From positions 7,593,501 through 7,657,500 of the forward strand of contig CP071065.1 in NCBI GenBank assembly GCA_017164015.1: DNA of 64,000 nucleotides, in the 5' to 3' direction. Shown here piece by piece: positions 53,760 through 62,209 of this stretch (the stretch's first letter is position 1; every line of letters begins with the position of its first letter). This DNA is from Nostoc sp. UHCC 0702. GTDB lineage: Bacteria; Cyanobacteriota; Cyanobacteriia; Cyanobacteriales; Nostocaceae. The position numbers were made by a program, and so were the translations under genes. A model generated the notes under the pieces. The model did not search any database. It worked only from the letters and a program-made list of their open reading frames with translations, and had not been told where the DNA came from.

Positions 53760-53900
53760 TTTTAGTTTTGTTCATAAGTCAACCGCCCCACCCACAAGGG
53801 GATGGGGCTTGTAACTAACCGAGAGAATCGGCTCTTACATACGGCATATTGACTGATGCCTGCTCCTCTGTCCCTTGGGTAGAGGAGAGAATATAGTCAT
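53760..53900 (-). ncRNA. Expected omegaRNA region of TnpB
   Basis: In known TnpB elements the guide RNA covers the 3' end of tnpB and the element terminus, with the guide taken from flanking host DNA. Here that would be the minus strand from about 53900 through the CCCCATCCCCTTGTGGG hairpin and past the element end toward 53740. This placement follows from the family; no transcript signal can be read directly. Confidence 0.45.
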
Positions 53901-54966
53901 CCCTGACATTCTTAGCAGCATTGAGATCTGCGTGCGTCCGATGTCCACAGTTTTTACAATGGAATCTGGAATAGGAGCGGTTTGTCCGTCGAATGTGCTT
54001 ACAGATATTGCATTTCTGTGAGGTGTAACGAGGGTCTTGGTGGACTACCCGCTTACCCAGTGCTTCTGCTTTGTAAGCCAGGAATTGTTCTTGTTGGTAA
54101 AAAGCCCAACTACCCAACCATTTATTCATTTTTTTGAGCCAGTGCGGTGGACGGGTTCCCCGGCATAAAGCAACTGGCGTGCCCCGTCGCTGTGTGCGAA
54201 TACTGGACAAATCCTCTAGTACAAAAACTGCAATTAAGGGTTGGTTGGCTAGTTTTTTACTTACACAATGATTCGTATCCTTCATGAACCGCTTCTCACG
54301 ACCAGACATCGCTTTTAAACGACGTTTGGAACTGCGAGTGCCTTTTTGTTGGAGCTTACGGCGATTGTGTAAATAACGTCTTTGTACTGCTCTGATTTTA
54401 GAAGAACTGAAAAATTGACCATCACTGGTAACAGCTTGGTGATACAAACCTCTGTCAATTCCTTGGATTCTTCCTTCTATTTGTTGTGGGTCTTCCGTCT
54501 CAAAAACTAACCTCACCCAAAATTGCGCTTGGTTTTTAGTGTAGGTGACAGTCGCTCCACAAAATTCCCAAGTTTCAAAAATTTCTTTGAAATAATCAGG
54601 AACATCAAGAATCAAAGTAACTCGCTTACCAAGGCAACTAAGAGTTAATTGTTTTCCTCTAAGCGTCATCGTGCGCTTATCATATCTTAATCCTGATGTC
54701 GGTTTTTTCTTGGGAATGCTCTGAAATTTTGTGGCTTTAATTGCCTCAAGTGCGTTATCCCGAACTGTTTGCAATAACGCAGAAGGCACACTCGGATACT
54801 GAACTCTTAACAAGTGATACAGTTCCTTGTGTGCCTTGTTTTTGTTGTAGGTGCTGTTAGCAATAGCCCAGTCAATGTGTGCATTAAATATTTCTGCACA
54901 CTGGTTCATCAGAGGTAAAAACCTTTCTGATGGTAAATCAACTGGGATACTAACAGTACGTTTCAT
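53815..54966 (-). CDS. tnpB: TnpB RNA-guided nuclease (IS605 OrfB family)
   Basis: 383 residues, full length. N-terminal helical domain (VSIPVDLPSERFLPLMNQCA), then the split RuvC site: Asp in GIDRGLYHQAVTSDG, Glu in VFVLEDLSSI, Asp in HADLNAAKNV, and a zinc-ribbon C-N-I-C...C-K-N-C-G between the last two. All catalytic residues appear intact. TnpB is the ancestor-like relative of Cas12 and uses an omegaRNA made from the element's right end, expected here on the minus strand from the tnpB 3' end to about 53760. An acidic small frame overlaps its start. Confidence 0.9.
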   Translation of the reverse strand: MKRTVSIPVDLPSERFLPLMNQCAEIFNAHIDWAIANSTYNKNKAHKELYHLLRVQYPSVPSALLQTVRDNALEAIKATKFQSIPKKKPTSGLRYDKRTMTLRGKQLTLSCLGKRVTLILDVPDYFKEIFETWEFCGATVTYTKNQAQFWVRLVFETEDPQQIEGRIQGIDRGLYHQAVTSDGQFFSSSKIRAVQRRYLHNRRKLQQKGTRSSKRRLKAMSGREKRFMKDTNHCVSKKLANQPLIAVFVLEDLSSIRTQRRGTPVALCRGTRPPHWLKKMNKWLGSWAFYQQEQFLAYKAEALGKRVVHQDPRYTSQKCNICKHIRRTNRSYSRFHCKNCGHRTHADLNAAKNVRDDYILSSTQGTEEQASVNMPYVRADSLG

Positions 54967-55153
54967 TATGCTGTCTGCCTTTCTTGTTCGATTTCAGCAA
55001 AAAACTGAAAGCATCAAAGTCAAAATTAGATTCACAAACTCCTACTTCTGGGTTGTTGTCGTCTGCTACCCAGTCGTTCCCTTCCCATTTTTCGTAGCAC
55101 TCTTCCTCAGACACATTGTCTATGTAGGAATACTTTTCATTCGGATCTGGCAT
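54950..55153 (-). CDS. Small acidic protein upstream of tnpB
   Basis: 67 residues, strongly acidic: NVSEEECYEKWEGNDW and VADDNNPEVGV, then NFDFDAFSFLL. AGGAG lies twelve bases before the ATG. Its 3' end overlaps the tnpB start by 17 bases, so the two would be translationally coupled. I recognise no family. It could be an element-borne accessory protein or a chance frame. Confidence 0.4.
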   Translation of the reverse strand: MPDPNEKYSYIDNVSEEECYEKWEGNDWVADDNNPEVGVCESNFDFDAFSFLLKSNKKGRQHNETYC

Positions 55154-55292
55154 AATTACTGTTGCTCCTGCTTCGTTTAATCCGCTTCAGGAGTAGCCTG
55201 TGTGGTGTAGCAGCACTACGCAGGCATTTTGTTTTCCTGGTAGACTGAGTATATCACAAAGTTTATATGTTTTGTTGATATACACTCAAAAC

Positions 55293-55697
55293 ATGGAAAT
55301 ACTATCAAGTTCACACGCTAAACACTGCTTGGGATACCACATTATCTTTTGCCCTAAATATCGTCATCAAATCCTTGAAGGCGCAGTAGAGGTAGAGTTA
55401 AAACGCATCATTGGGGAAACTTGCAAAACTTATGGATGGATACTTCATGCACTAGAAATCATGCCTGACCACGTTCATGTATTTGTGCAAGTAGATCACA
55501 CCACTGCACCAGTAGAAATCGCTAAAACCATGAAATCAATTTCTGCTGTGCATATATTTAATACATTCAAAGACCTTAAAAAACGTCGCTTTTGGGGTTC
55601 AGGAATGTGGAGTGATGGCACATTTTACTCTTCTGTTGGCGGAGTCTCCCAAGAAGCAGTGAAGCGATATATTGAGACTCAGAAAGACAGAGGGTAA
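55293..55697 (+). CDS. tnpA: IS200/IS605-family Y1 transposase TnpA
   Basis: 134 residues from the ATG at 55293 (an earlier frame from 55200 adds an unlikely leader). HUH motif in MPDHVHVFVQ (residues about 62-71), and the catalytic Tyr in VKRYIETQ near the C-terminus. The start SSSHAKHCLGYHIIFCPKYR is typical. Y1 transposases move single-stranded DNA using subterminal hairpins. Catalytic residues are intact, so the element may still be mobile. Confidence 0.9.
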   Translation: MEILSSSHAKHCLGYHIIFCPKYRHQILEGAVEVELKRIIGETCKTYGWILHALEIMPDHVHVFVQVDHTTAPVEIAKTMKSISAVHIFNTFKDLKKRRFWGSGMWSDGTFYSSVGGVSQEAVKRYIETQKDRG

Positions 55698-55719
55698 CTC
55701 GCTTACCCGATAGGAGAGT

Positions 55720-55754
55720 GTTAATTAAAGGGGCATCGAACCCCTTTAATTAAC
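55720..55754 (+). terminator. Perfect 14-bp hairpin after tnpA
   Basis: GTTAATTAAAGGGG (55720-55733) and CCCCTTTAATTAAC (55741-55754) enclose a 7-base loop. It could stop tnpA transcription or belong to the IS end structure. Confidence 0.55.
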
Positions 55755-55945
55755 CGCGCTTACATCCCCACCCACAAGGGGATGGGGTTTTACGCGCGGT
55801 TAATAAATTTAGTAGGGGCAGGTTTAACGAAATTACCATTAATAATGGGGGATATTGTCCAACCCGCCCCTACTTTAAACCTTCTTGGCTTCAGGAAGGA
55901 TTATTTTCTCAAACTTCTTACCTGCTCTGCCTCCTGACTTCAGAT

Positions 55946-56113
55946 TAACGTGAGTTCGACGGATATAAAAAACCCCGCTTCCATTCCTCTTTCCCCCAAT
56001 CCCCAGAGGGAGAGAGGCTTTGAAACCCTGATTTTTTCGTTGAAAACGCGGAATATTTCTGCCCCTCTCCGCGTCCAAGAGGGGTTGGGGAGAGGTTCAT
56101 CGAACTCACGTCA
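55946..56113. mobile_element. MITE-like element, family H, next to the sucC-like gene
   Basis: AACGTGAGTTCGA (55947-55959) and TCGAACTCACGT (56100-56111) are inverted. The interior has GCCCCTCTCCGCGTCC and a CCCCTCTC/GAGAGG stem. A GTAGGGGCAGG hairpin repeat (55810-55873) precedes it. The element ends within a few bases of the sucC-like stop codon. Confidence 0.7.
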
Positions 56114-56115
56114 GA

Positions 56116-57360
56116 TTAAATTTTTCTAACTTTTTTGTAAGCGGTTGGCTTGGTAAGATGGACTGCTTCTGCTACCGCCTCATCTAAATTTTCCACCAGT
56201 ATCAAGGCATCGCCCTGAGTTTTTAATGTTGCTAAAAAATTATTAGCAACATTGAAATCAGAACCAGCAAGACGAACAACTAAGTGCGGAAAATCAGATT
56301 CCCATGAGCTTCTAGTGCCATTAGTGCGTACAACTTGGGAGTTGAGTTCGCCATTTTCGTGTTGCACAAATTTGGCAATGACTTGGGCGACTTCTTCTGC
56401 TTGAGGAACGCTACCTAGGAGGTTAAGGAGTATGACTTGAATGCTTTTGTCACTAGCTAAGATATCCAGACCTTTCGCCAAGCGATCGCAAAAGGTAGTC
56501 GGTGAGGTATCAGTGGGAAAAGCATGACGCAGGTTGAGAGAATTACCAGGTTGACCACCAGCACTCACAACTAAATCGAAGGTTGCCATAATCGAACCAG
56601 TGCCATTACCGAGAATGCCAATTTTACCTTGCGTTTCTGAACCATTCAAGTCGCGTGAGTGACCATTCATCTGGCTACTCTCACGACGGCTGGCAATTTT
56701 GACTGCTATCTCAGCAATTTCTGGATGACGACCCATAGCTCGTTCATTGATGCTGACTTTACCATTGAGAGCCATCACTTCACCAGAAGCGTTGATTGCC
56801 AACGGATTAACTTCCACTAGATCCAAGTCTTTTTGCACAAATAACTCGTACATCTTTTCCAGGACGCTGCTAACTGACAGCATCAGCGTACCTTGTAAAC
56901 CCATTTTCAAAGCCAGTCGCCGTGCGTAAAAAGAGGAAAATTCTTGTTTAACCACAACATGGTGCATTCTTTCCCCTGCCGTTTCCCAATCTATATCTGC
57001 TTCTTTACAACCTAAAAGTACTGGTCGGCAAACAGCGGTATCTAAAACTACAGCTAAATAAAATTCTTCTTGACCATCATACTTAGATTCTGCCAGTAAA
57101 ACTTCTGGTAACTCGCCCCAAATTGGCAATTTGAAGATTGTTTGTGCAGCTGCGATCGCATCAATGGTAGTTTCTACAACCCTGACTCCACCTGCTTTTA
57201 CCCTTTCACTGGCATGTACCTGAGACTTCAGTACAATCGGATAGTTAATTTTTAACCGCTTCAGTTCTGTAGGATGGTCAATACGTTGCGAGGGCAATAC
57301 GGGAATGCCTATTTCCCCAAACCATTCTTTAACTTGGTACTCTAATAAATCCATTGACAT
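56116..57360 (-). CDS. sucC: Succinate-CoA ligase beta subunit-like protein
   Basis: 414 residues. ATP-grasp N-terminal domain: MDLLEYQVKEWFGEIGIPVL, PIVLKSQVHASERVKAGGV, then DLDLVEVNPLAINASGEVMALNGK with the metal-site Asn/Asp. The C-terminal CoA-ligase domain begins GKIGILGNGTGSIMATFDL. Succinate-CoA ligase interconverts succinyl-CoA and succinate with ATP formation, a step needed where cyanobacteria run the late TCA cycle. The partner sucD-like gene lies 2.5 kb downstream beyond an IS element. A linker (RRESSQMNGHSRDLNGSETQ) separates the domains. Confidence 0.82.
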   Translation of the reverse strand: MSMDLLEYQVKEWFGEIGIPVLPSQRIDHPTELKRLKINYPIVLKSQVHASERVKAGGVRVVETTIDAIAAAQTIFKLPIWGELPEVLLAESKYDGQEEFYLAVVLDTAVCRPVLLGCKEADIDWETAGERMHHVVVKQEFSSFYARRLALKMGLQGTLMLSVSSVLEKMYELFVQKDLDLVEVNPLAINASGEVMALNGKVSINERAMGRHPEIAEIAVKIASRRESSQMNGHSRDLNGSETQGKIGILGNGTGSIMATFDLVVSAGGQPGNSLNLRHAFPTDTSPTTFCDRLAKGLDILASDKSIQVILLNLLGSVPQAEEVAQVIAKFVQHENGELNSQVVRTNGTRSSWESDFPHLVVRLAGSDFNVANNFLATLKTQGDALILVENLDEAVAEAVHLTKPTAYKKVRKI

Positions 57361-58114
57361 GCACCTTCTAGTTACACTTCCCTAGCATTTATTTGGTACT
57401 GTTTTTGTTTTTTACAGCACCATAATTACGAAATCTTGCTTTAGGCATATAGAAAAATTTATTTTTTCACGGTTCAATTTTATCGAATTCGGCCAATGAG
57501 GCAAATTAATTTCTGGTATCAATCCGTTAGGGCTGTCTCAACTAGACGTGATGAATTTTCTCGGTAAATATGCCAGCATAGAACAAAACCAGCATATCTG
57601 TCAAAGTACTGTCTGGGGTCTTGCGGATGGGAAAGTTAAAAGGTAAAAGCCCAAACTAAAGCTTCTTAAGAAGGGAAAAGGAAAAAAGTTAAACAGACAA
57701 GGAATAATCCTTCTGCCTTCGATTGGGAAATTTTTACTTTGAATACCCAAGGCTCGATTTGGTTGACGAACCGAGCCATACAATTACTCAAAAAATTTAT
57801 TATTCCCATTTTTTATTTGGAATTTAACCTCAAGTTAAATTATTGAATTTATTATCTAGCAGTACGAATAAAAGGGCAAAAGGAGAATTTTTACCCTTGT
57901 CCCCTTGCCCTTGCCTTTCTTGGATATACGAATATTCACGGATTTTTTCATTTTTGGTTAAAAGCAAAAAGTTGTGTTAGAAAGTTGGTCTGTTTGATTC
58001 TATAGTTGTGGTTGGTTAAAATGTGCATTTGTATTCAACAAACAAAGTCACAAAGTCCTTGATTTCATTCCTTCAACAATAAAAAATAATATATAAGACT
58101 AGCGGGAACAGTCT
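57361..58114. other. Divergent intergenic region, no gene recognised
   Basis: 754 bases separate the minus-strand sucC-like gene from the plus-strand gene at 58115. It contains some hairpin potential (about 57640-57690, CTTCTTAAGAAG) but no conserved frame. A 60-codon minus-strand frame at 57601-57783 is not convincing. Promoters for both genes should lie here. Confidence 0.5.
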
Positions 58115-59995
58115 ATGCAAGTAGCAGTCCAGCAGGAAGATTTACAGCTTTTAGCCAGAACTTTGCAGGAACAATTTATTGTAGGAGTGCCATCTGGTCA
58201 AGTCTTCCATATCAAGTGTGCTGTCAACAAAGACGAGTTAATGATTTTAACTCAACATCCTGTGGGTGTAACTGTTGACACCGAACAAATTTTTGCATTA
58301 ATTGAGGAAGTACTCGAGTCGCTACCAAATTACAGGGGGCAACGGGTGCAATGTTTTCTCAGGGTTTCTGGTGACAAACTCCCTTATGCTAAACATTCCC
58401 TAACTGTGAAGCTCTTTAGGGGAGCTCTTGAGCAAGGGAGCAGGGGAGTAGGGGAGCAGGGGAGTAGGGAAGTTGAAGAACTGGGAAACTGGGGAACTGG
58501 AAAACCAGTATTCCCCTCATCTCCCTCATCTTCCTCCTCTCCCTCATCTCCCTCATCCCCCTCATCTTCCTCATCCCCCCCATCTTCCTCATCACTCTCA
58601 TTTCCTCCTGTAGACTTTCCACCTAGCGAAGAAAATCAGCACGAAGAAGTAGAAGATCCCTTTGACCCTCTGGCGGATACGCCGGATTTGCTGACTAGCC
58701 AGACAAAACGCCCCCAAGTTAAACCGATGCTGCTGGGTGCAGCTTTGGTGGGAATTGTCGTGTTGGTTAGCGGTGCTTATTTGCTAACTCGTCCTTGTGT
58801 GATGTTTGAGTGCAAAGAAATACAAGCTGCCGAGAAACTCAAAACTGAATCTAGGCAAAAGATGAGTCGTGCTAGGTCAGAAAATGAATTAATAGCAATA
58901 CAACAGCAACTAGAGACAACTAGCGCCGACTTGACAATAATTCCTGGTTGGTCGCCCCATTCCCAACAAGCACAGGAATTAAAAGCCAGCTTGTCTAGCC
59001 TTGCACAAAAAATTAATCAGGTAGTAAAAGCCTTGCAGACGGCAGCACAAGCAGCCCGAACAACTGAAACACCAGCCCAGAGTCTAGAGGAATTACAAGC
59101 TAGACAACATCTGTGGCGGCAAGCGATCGCGCCACTAGAGGCGATTAACCCCAACAGTGAACTTTATAAGCTGGTACAACCGAAGTTAATGAGGTATCGT
59201 GTCAGTTTACAAATGATCAATCAGCAGTTGCTGGCACAAGAAAGATGGTTGAAAAAACTCACAGCCGCCAAAGCTGTGGCTAGTGTAGCCGCCAAACGAG
59301 AAGCTAGTGCTAAATCTTTGAATGACTGGCAAAAAGTGCAATCGAGTTGGCAGATTGTAGTTAATGCCTTGATGATTATTCCCCAGGCTAGCCCAGCATC
59401 CCCAGAAGCCCAAAAGCTGTTGATAGAATATAAACCTAAATTGGCAGCAGCACGCGATCGCGTCACTAAAGAACAGTTAGCAGTAAAAAGCTACCAACAA
59501 GCCCTCACCATAGCTAAACAAGCCAAAGCCTATGAGCAACAAAACCAATGGCAAGCGGCAGCAGTATACTGGGGTCAAGCTTTACAGACTGCTAAACAGA
59601 TTTCCCAAGATAGCACTTACTACAATCAGGCTCAGAGTCTAACTGAACCCTACTCAGTTGCCCTCAAGCAAGCACAAGAAAAACTACAAATTGTGGGAAA
59701 CCAGCAACAAACCCGCGCTGACTTAACCAAAACTTGTTCTGGTGAAATTCGGGTTTGTACCTACACCATCAACGACAAAGGAATTATTGTCTGGCTCACC
59801 CCTGAGTATGAACAAGTACTACAAACTAGCATGTCTAATGCCACTCCTCAAAATCCAAGTCCTGTAGCTGATGCTGCCAATCACTGGCAAACTTTACAGG
59901 AAGCCCTAGCAGTAATTAGTGATAATGCTAATCTGCCTTTGTTCGTCTACGATACCCAAGGTCAAGGAATGTATACGAAAGTACCAGGTGGGTAA
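58115..59995 (+). CDS. Single-pass membrane protein with coiled-coil region and repeat-derived linker
   Basis: 626 residues. An N-terminal domain of about 105 residues (VAVQQEDLQLLARTLQEQF, GQRVQCFLRVSG) is followed by a low-complexity stretch (about 108-165) encoded by GGGAGCAGGGGAGTA and CTCATCTTCCTC-type repeats, an acidic linker, one membrane span (about 208-226, MLLGAALVGIVVLVSGAYLL), and a long helical, Gln/Ala-rich extracytoplasmic region (about 240-540) with a globular C-terminus. No family known to me. Repeat DNA in the linker keeps frame and suggests insertion. It is monocistronic, with hairpin DNA downstream. Confidence 0.7.
   Translation: MQVAVQQEDLQLLARTLQEQFIVGVPSGQVFHIKCAVNKDELMILTQHPVGVTVDTEQIFALIEEVLESLPNYRGQRVQCFLRVSGDKLPYAKHSLTVKLFRGALEQGSRGVGEQGSREVEELGNWGTGKPVFPSSPSSSSSPSSPSSPSSSSSPPSSSSLSFPPVDFPPSEENQHEEVEDPFDPLADTPDLLTSQTKRPQVKPMLLGAALVGIVVLVSGAYLLTRPCVMFECKEIQAAEKLKTESRQKMSRARSENELIAIQQQLETTSADLTIIPGWSPHSQQAQELKASLSSLAQKINQVVKALQTAAQAARTTETPAQSLEELQARQHLWRQAIAPLEAINPNSELYKLVQPKLMRYRVSLQMINQQLLAQERWLKKLTAAKAVASVAAKREASAKSLNDWQKVQSSWQIVVNALMIIPQASPASPEAQKLLIEYKPKLAAARDRVTKEQLAVKSYQQALTIAKQAKAYEQQNQWQAAAVYWGQALQTAKQISQDSTYYNQAQSLTEPYSVALKQAQEKLQIVGNQQQTRADLTKTCSGEIRVCTYTINDKGIIVWLTPEYEQVLQTSMSNATPQNPSPVADAANHWQTLQEALAVISDNANLPLFVYDTQGQGMYTKVPGG
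58430..58605 (+). repeat. G-rich then CTCATC/TTCCTC repeat units in coding sequence
   Basis: 58434-58470 contains GGGAGCAGGGGAGTAGG units and 58514-58605 contains CCCTCATCTTCCTC-type 9-base units, in the reading frame of the 626-residue protein. They match intergenic arrays elsewhere in the window. Confidence 0.85.
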
Positions 59996-60216
59996 GCTGT
60001 TTTTGAACTGGGCATTGGGCACTTGTACTCTCGCACTTGTGCCGAGCTTGTCCTGAATTTCGACTTCGCTCAATTGCCGCGTAGCCGAAGGGCGAAGCCG
60101 AGGTAAGGGCGCAGCCGAAGCAGCGAAGTCGAGGTAAGCCGAACTATTGGGCATTGGTTATTCTCCCCTGCCCCCCTGCCCCCCTGCACCCCTGCATCCC
60201 AAACCTCTAAAAGAGA

Positions 60217-60249
60217 AAATCTGAGCAAGGTATATTCTTGCTCAGATTT
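60217..60249 (+). terminator. 13-bp hairpin downstream of the 626-residue gene
   Basis: AAATCTGAGCAAG / CTTGCTCAGATTT with a 7-base loop. There is only a weak T-run after it. It lies about 220 bases after the stop codon and before the rplU promoter. Confidence 0.55.
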
Positions 60250-60338
60250 GTTAGTGCTGTTCTGTGTCACCATTAACTACAGCAAGAACTATTTGCATTT
60301 CGCACATCAAGCCGAATTAATTAAAAGTTTTGCAATAG

Positions 60339-60368
60339 TTGACTTAACGCTAGTTAATGAAATACAAT
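60339..60368 (+). promoter_or_regulatory. Candidate promoter of rplU-rpmA
   Basis: TTGACT (60339-60344) and TACAAT (60363-60368) are separated by 18 bases. It lies about 140 bases before the rplU ATG, leaving a leader long enough for ribosomal-protein autoregulation. Not confirmed as a known leader family. Confidence 0.45.
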
Positions 60369-60511
60369 TTTAGGTTGTCTGTCTCATTCCTGCTCGGATC
60401 AGGTAGACATATTGCAAAAGCTAGGAATAGCGATTGATCGAAATAAGATAAATTGCATCTCCACAAGAGATAAAAGCTAGCTACCTGTACGGCAACTTCA
60501 AGGACAATTCC

Positions 60512-60910
60512 ATGACCTACGCAATTATTGAAACTGGCGGCAAACAAGTACGAGTTGAGCCAGGCCGCTTTTATGACATTGAACTACTCACTGCCCAAGC
60601 AGACGAAAAAGTTACAATAGACTCAGTATTACTAGTACAGCATGACGGCGAAGTTACTATTGGGCAGCCGCTAGTAGCTGGGGCAAGTGTAGAAGGGACG
60701 GTGCTACGAAATTTCAGAGGTCGCAAAGTCCTGGTGTATAAAATGAAGCCGAAAAAGAAAACCCGCAAAAAGCGGGGGCATCGCCAGGAAATCACTAGAC
60801 TTTTAATTAATTCCATCACCCTCAACGGTACGGTTCTGAGTGCCGAAGAAGCCCCAACTGCCGAAACTCCCGTCACCGATGATTCCCCTGCGGAAGCAAC
60901 TGCTGAATAA
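60512..60910 (+). CDS. rplU: 50S ribosomal protein L21
   Basis: 132 residues. TYAIIETGGKQVRVEPGRF at the N-terminus and KMKPKKKTRKKRGHRQ near residue 75 are the L21 signatures; an acidic Ala/Glu-rich extension follows residue 110, as common in cyanobacteria. L21 binds 23S rRNA in the large subunit. rpmA follows 31 bases later, the conserved rplU-rpmA order. A promoter-like sequence lies about 140 bases upstream. Confidence 0.96.
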   Translation: MTYAIIETGGKQVRVEPGRFYDIELLTAQADEKVTIDSVLLVQHDGEVTIGQPLVAGASVEGTVLRNFRGRKVLVYKMKPKKKTRKKRGHRQEITRLLINSITLNGTVLSAEEAPTAETPVTDDSPAEATAE

Positions 60911-60941
60911 TAGTAAAGAAGAAGAAAGATAAGAGGAAATT

Positions 60942-61232
60942 ATGGCTCATAAGAAAGGAACAGGTAGTACACGCAACGGTCGTGACTCTAATGCCCAACG
61001 TCTGGGTGTCAAACGCTACGGCGGACAGACTGTCCGCGCGGGAAACATTCTGGTGCGTCAGCGCGGCACTAAATTTCATCCAGGTAACAATGTCGGTATC
61101 GGCAGTGATGACACTTTGTTTGCTTTAGTTGACGGTGTAGTGACTTTTGAAAGAAAGGGCAAGACACGCAAAAAAATTAGTGTTTATCCAGTTGTGGCGG
61201 CAGTTGAAGCAGTTGAAGCAACAGCCAGCTAG
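60942..61232 (+). CDS. rpmA: 50S ribosomal protein L27
   Basis: 96 residues. AHKKGTGSTRNGRDSNAQRL at the N-terminus and LVRQRGTKFHPGNNVGIGSD in the middle are diagnostic. L27 sits near the peptidyl transferase centre. The start begins M-A-H-K-K directly, with no cleaved Firmicutes-type extension. AAGAGGAAATT precedes the ATG. It is the second gene of rplU-rpmA and ends before a clear terminator. Confidence 0.97.
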   Translation: MAHKKGTGSTRNGRDSNAQRLGVKRYGGQTVRAGNILVRQRGTKFHPGNNVGIGSDDTLFALVDGVVTFERKGKTRKKISVYPVVAAVEAVEATAS

Positions 61233-61339
61233 AGTCAGACCATTTAAATTTGCTTAAGGAAGAAGGGGCAAAGGATTTATTAACTTTTGCTAAGCTTCCT
61301 TGACAATCCAGGAATCATTTTCAATAGCACATCATTTTT

Positions 61340-61379
61340 AATCCTTGAGGCGTATTGCAAACAAACCTCAGGGATTTTT
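61340..61379 (+). terminator. Rho-independent terminator after rpmA
   Basis: AATCCTTGAGG (61340-61350) pairs with CCTCAGGGATT (61366-61376) with one mismatch, followed by TTTTT. It ends the rplU-rpmA transcript about 105 bases past the stop codon. From here to 61591 no gene is seen. Confidence 0.75.
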
Positions 61380-61591
61380 GACATTTTCTACGGCTTTTAG
61401 AGCTCTTAAGAAGCACATTTTTCTGATATTTCTCAAAGCCCTACTCTATAACGGTTATGAAATGTGCAAGTTAAGAGATAAAAACTTTAATGAATTTACC
61501 CGAAGCCGCGTATGTTAACCGTATGTCCTACGGCTGTAACATTTCTATCGGTTATTAACCATACATTATTTTTGCTTTGGGAATTTAAACC

Positions 61592-62209
61592 ATGACTCAA
61601 ACCTTACGCAAACTAGTTACATTCGATGAATTTGTTGCCAAATACCCAGACAACACAGGGAAGCGTTATGAACTGCATGATGGAGTTGTAGTTGAAATGT
61701 CCCAACCAACAGGCGACCATGAAGAGATTACAGGATTTTTAGCTACAAAACTCCCAATCGAATACGATCGCCTGAAGCTTCCTTACTTCATACCAAAAAC
61801 AGCACTAGTAAAACCACCTGAAAATGAATCTGCTTATTCACCAGATATATTAATCATTAATCGCTCCAATCTGGTAAATGAACCTCTCTGGAAAAAGCAA
61901 TCTACAGTCACTCAAGGCGCATCAATTCCTTTGGTGATTGAAGTAGTTAGCAACAATTGGAGAGATGACTATTTCACAAAACTAGGTCAATATGAAGCCG
62001 TAGGCATTCCAGAATACTGGATTGTAGACTACGCAGCATTGGGAGGTAGGCGGTTTATTGGCAATCCCAAACAGCCTACAATATCAGTTTATTCATTGGT
62101 TGAGGGTGAGTACCAAGTCAGCCAGTTTCGTGAAAGCGATCGCATCCAATCACCCACTTTTCCAGAGTTGAATTTAACCGCAGAGCAGATTTTCAATGCT
62201 GGTCTGTAA
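61592..62209 (+). CDS. Uma2 family (DUF820) putative endonuclease
   Basis: 205 residues, typical length. PD-(D/E)xK-type core: YELHDGVVVEMSQPTGDHEE, SPDILIINR (Asp), PLVIEVVSNNWRDD (Glu, acid) and the FTKLGQYEAVGIPEYWIVD helix with Lys. This family is greatly expanded in cyanobacteria; biological roles are mostly unknown and a transposon or defence link has been proposed. It is monocistronic. Confidence 0.9.
   Translation: MTQTLRKLVTFDEFVAKYPDNTGKRYELHDGVVVEMSQPTGDHEEITGFLATKLPIEYDRLKLPYFIPKTALVKPPENESAYSPDILIINRSNLVNEPLWKKQSTVTQGASIPLVIEVVSNNWRDDYFTKLGQYEAVGIPEYWIVDYAALGGRRFIGNPKQPTISVYSLVEGEYQVSQFRESDRIQSPTFPELNLTAEQIFNAGL

Larger units (their letters stand above)
53760..55805. mobile_element. 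IS200/IS605-family element with divergent tnpA and tnpB
   Basis: It contains an intact TnpB gene (minus strand) and an intact Y1 TnpA gene (plus strand). A 22-bp sequence, CCCCACCCACAAGG followed by GGATGGGG, occurs in the same orientation at both ends (53786-53807 and 55766-55787); the right copy lies in a hairpin enclosed by TTAACCGCGC / GCGCGGTTAA (55750-55802). Exact ends cannot be fixed without an empty site. The element sits between the sucC- and sucD-like genes, splitting what is usually a compact pair. Confidence 0.8.
59996..60511. other. Intergenic region with dispersed repeats, hairpin and rplU promoter
   Basis: 60010-60155 is the reverse-oriented form of the repeat near 48290-48430 (CACTTGTACTCTCGCACTTG, GCCGAAGCAGCGAAGTCGAGG). 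60160-60190 is a CCCCCCTG array. A hairpin lies at 60217-60249, and a promoter-like sequence at 60339-60368. Confidence 0.7.

Noticed and set aside
55875..56078. 67-codon minus-strand frame near the sucC-like gene
   Set aside because: It lies largely inside the family H inverted-repeat element and shows low-complexity composition.
57601..57783. 60-codon frame upstream of sucC
   Set aside because: Phe-rich, no initiation signal and no family resemblance.
60369..60511. Riboswitch or known L21 leader before rplU
   Set aside because: The leader is long enough, but I could not identify a conserved leader structure by eye.
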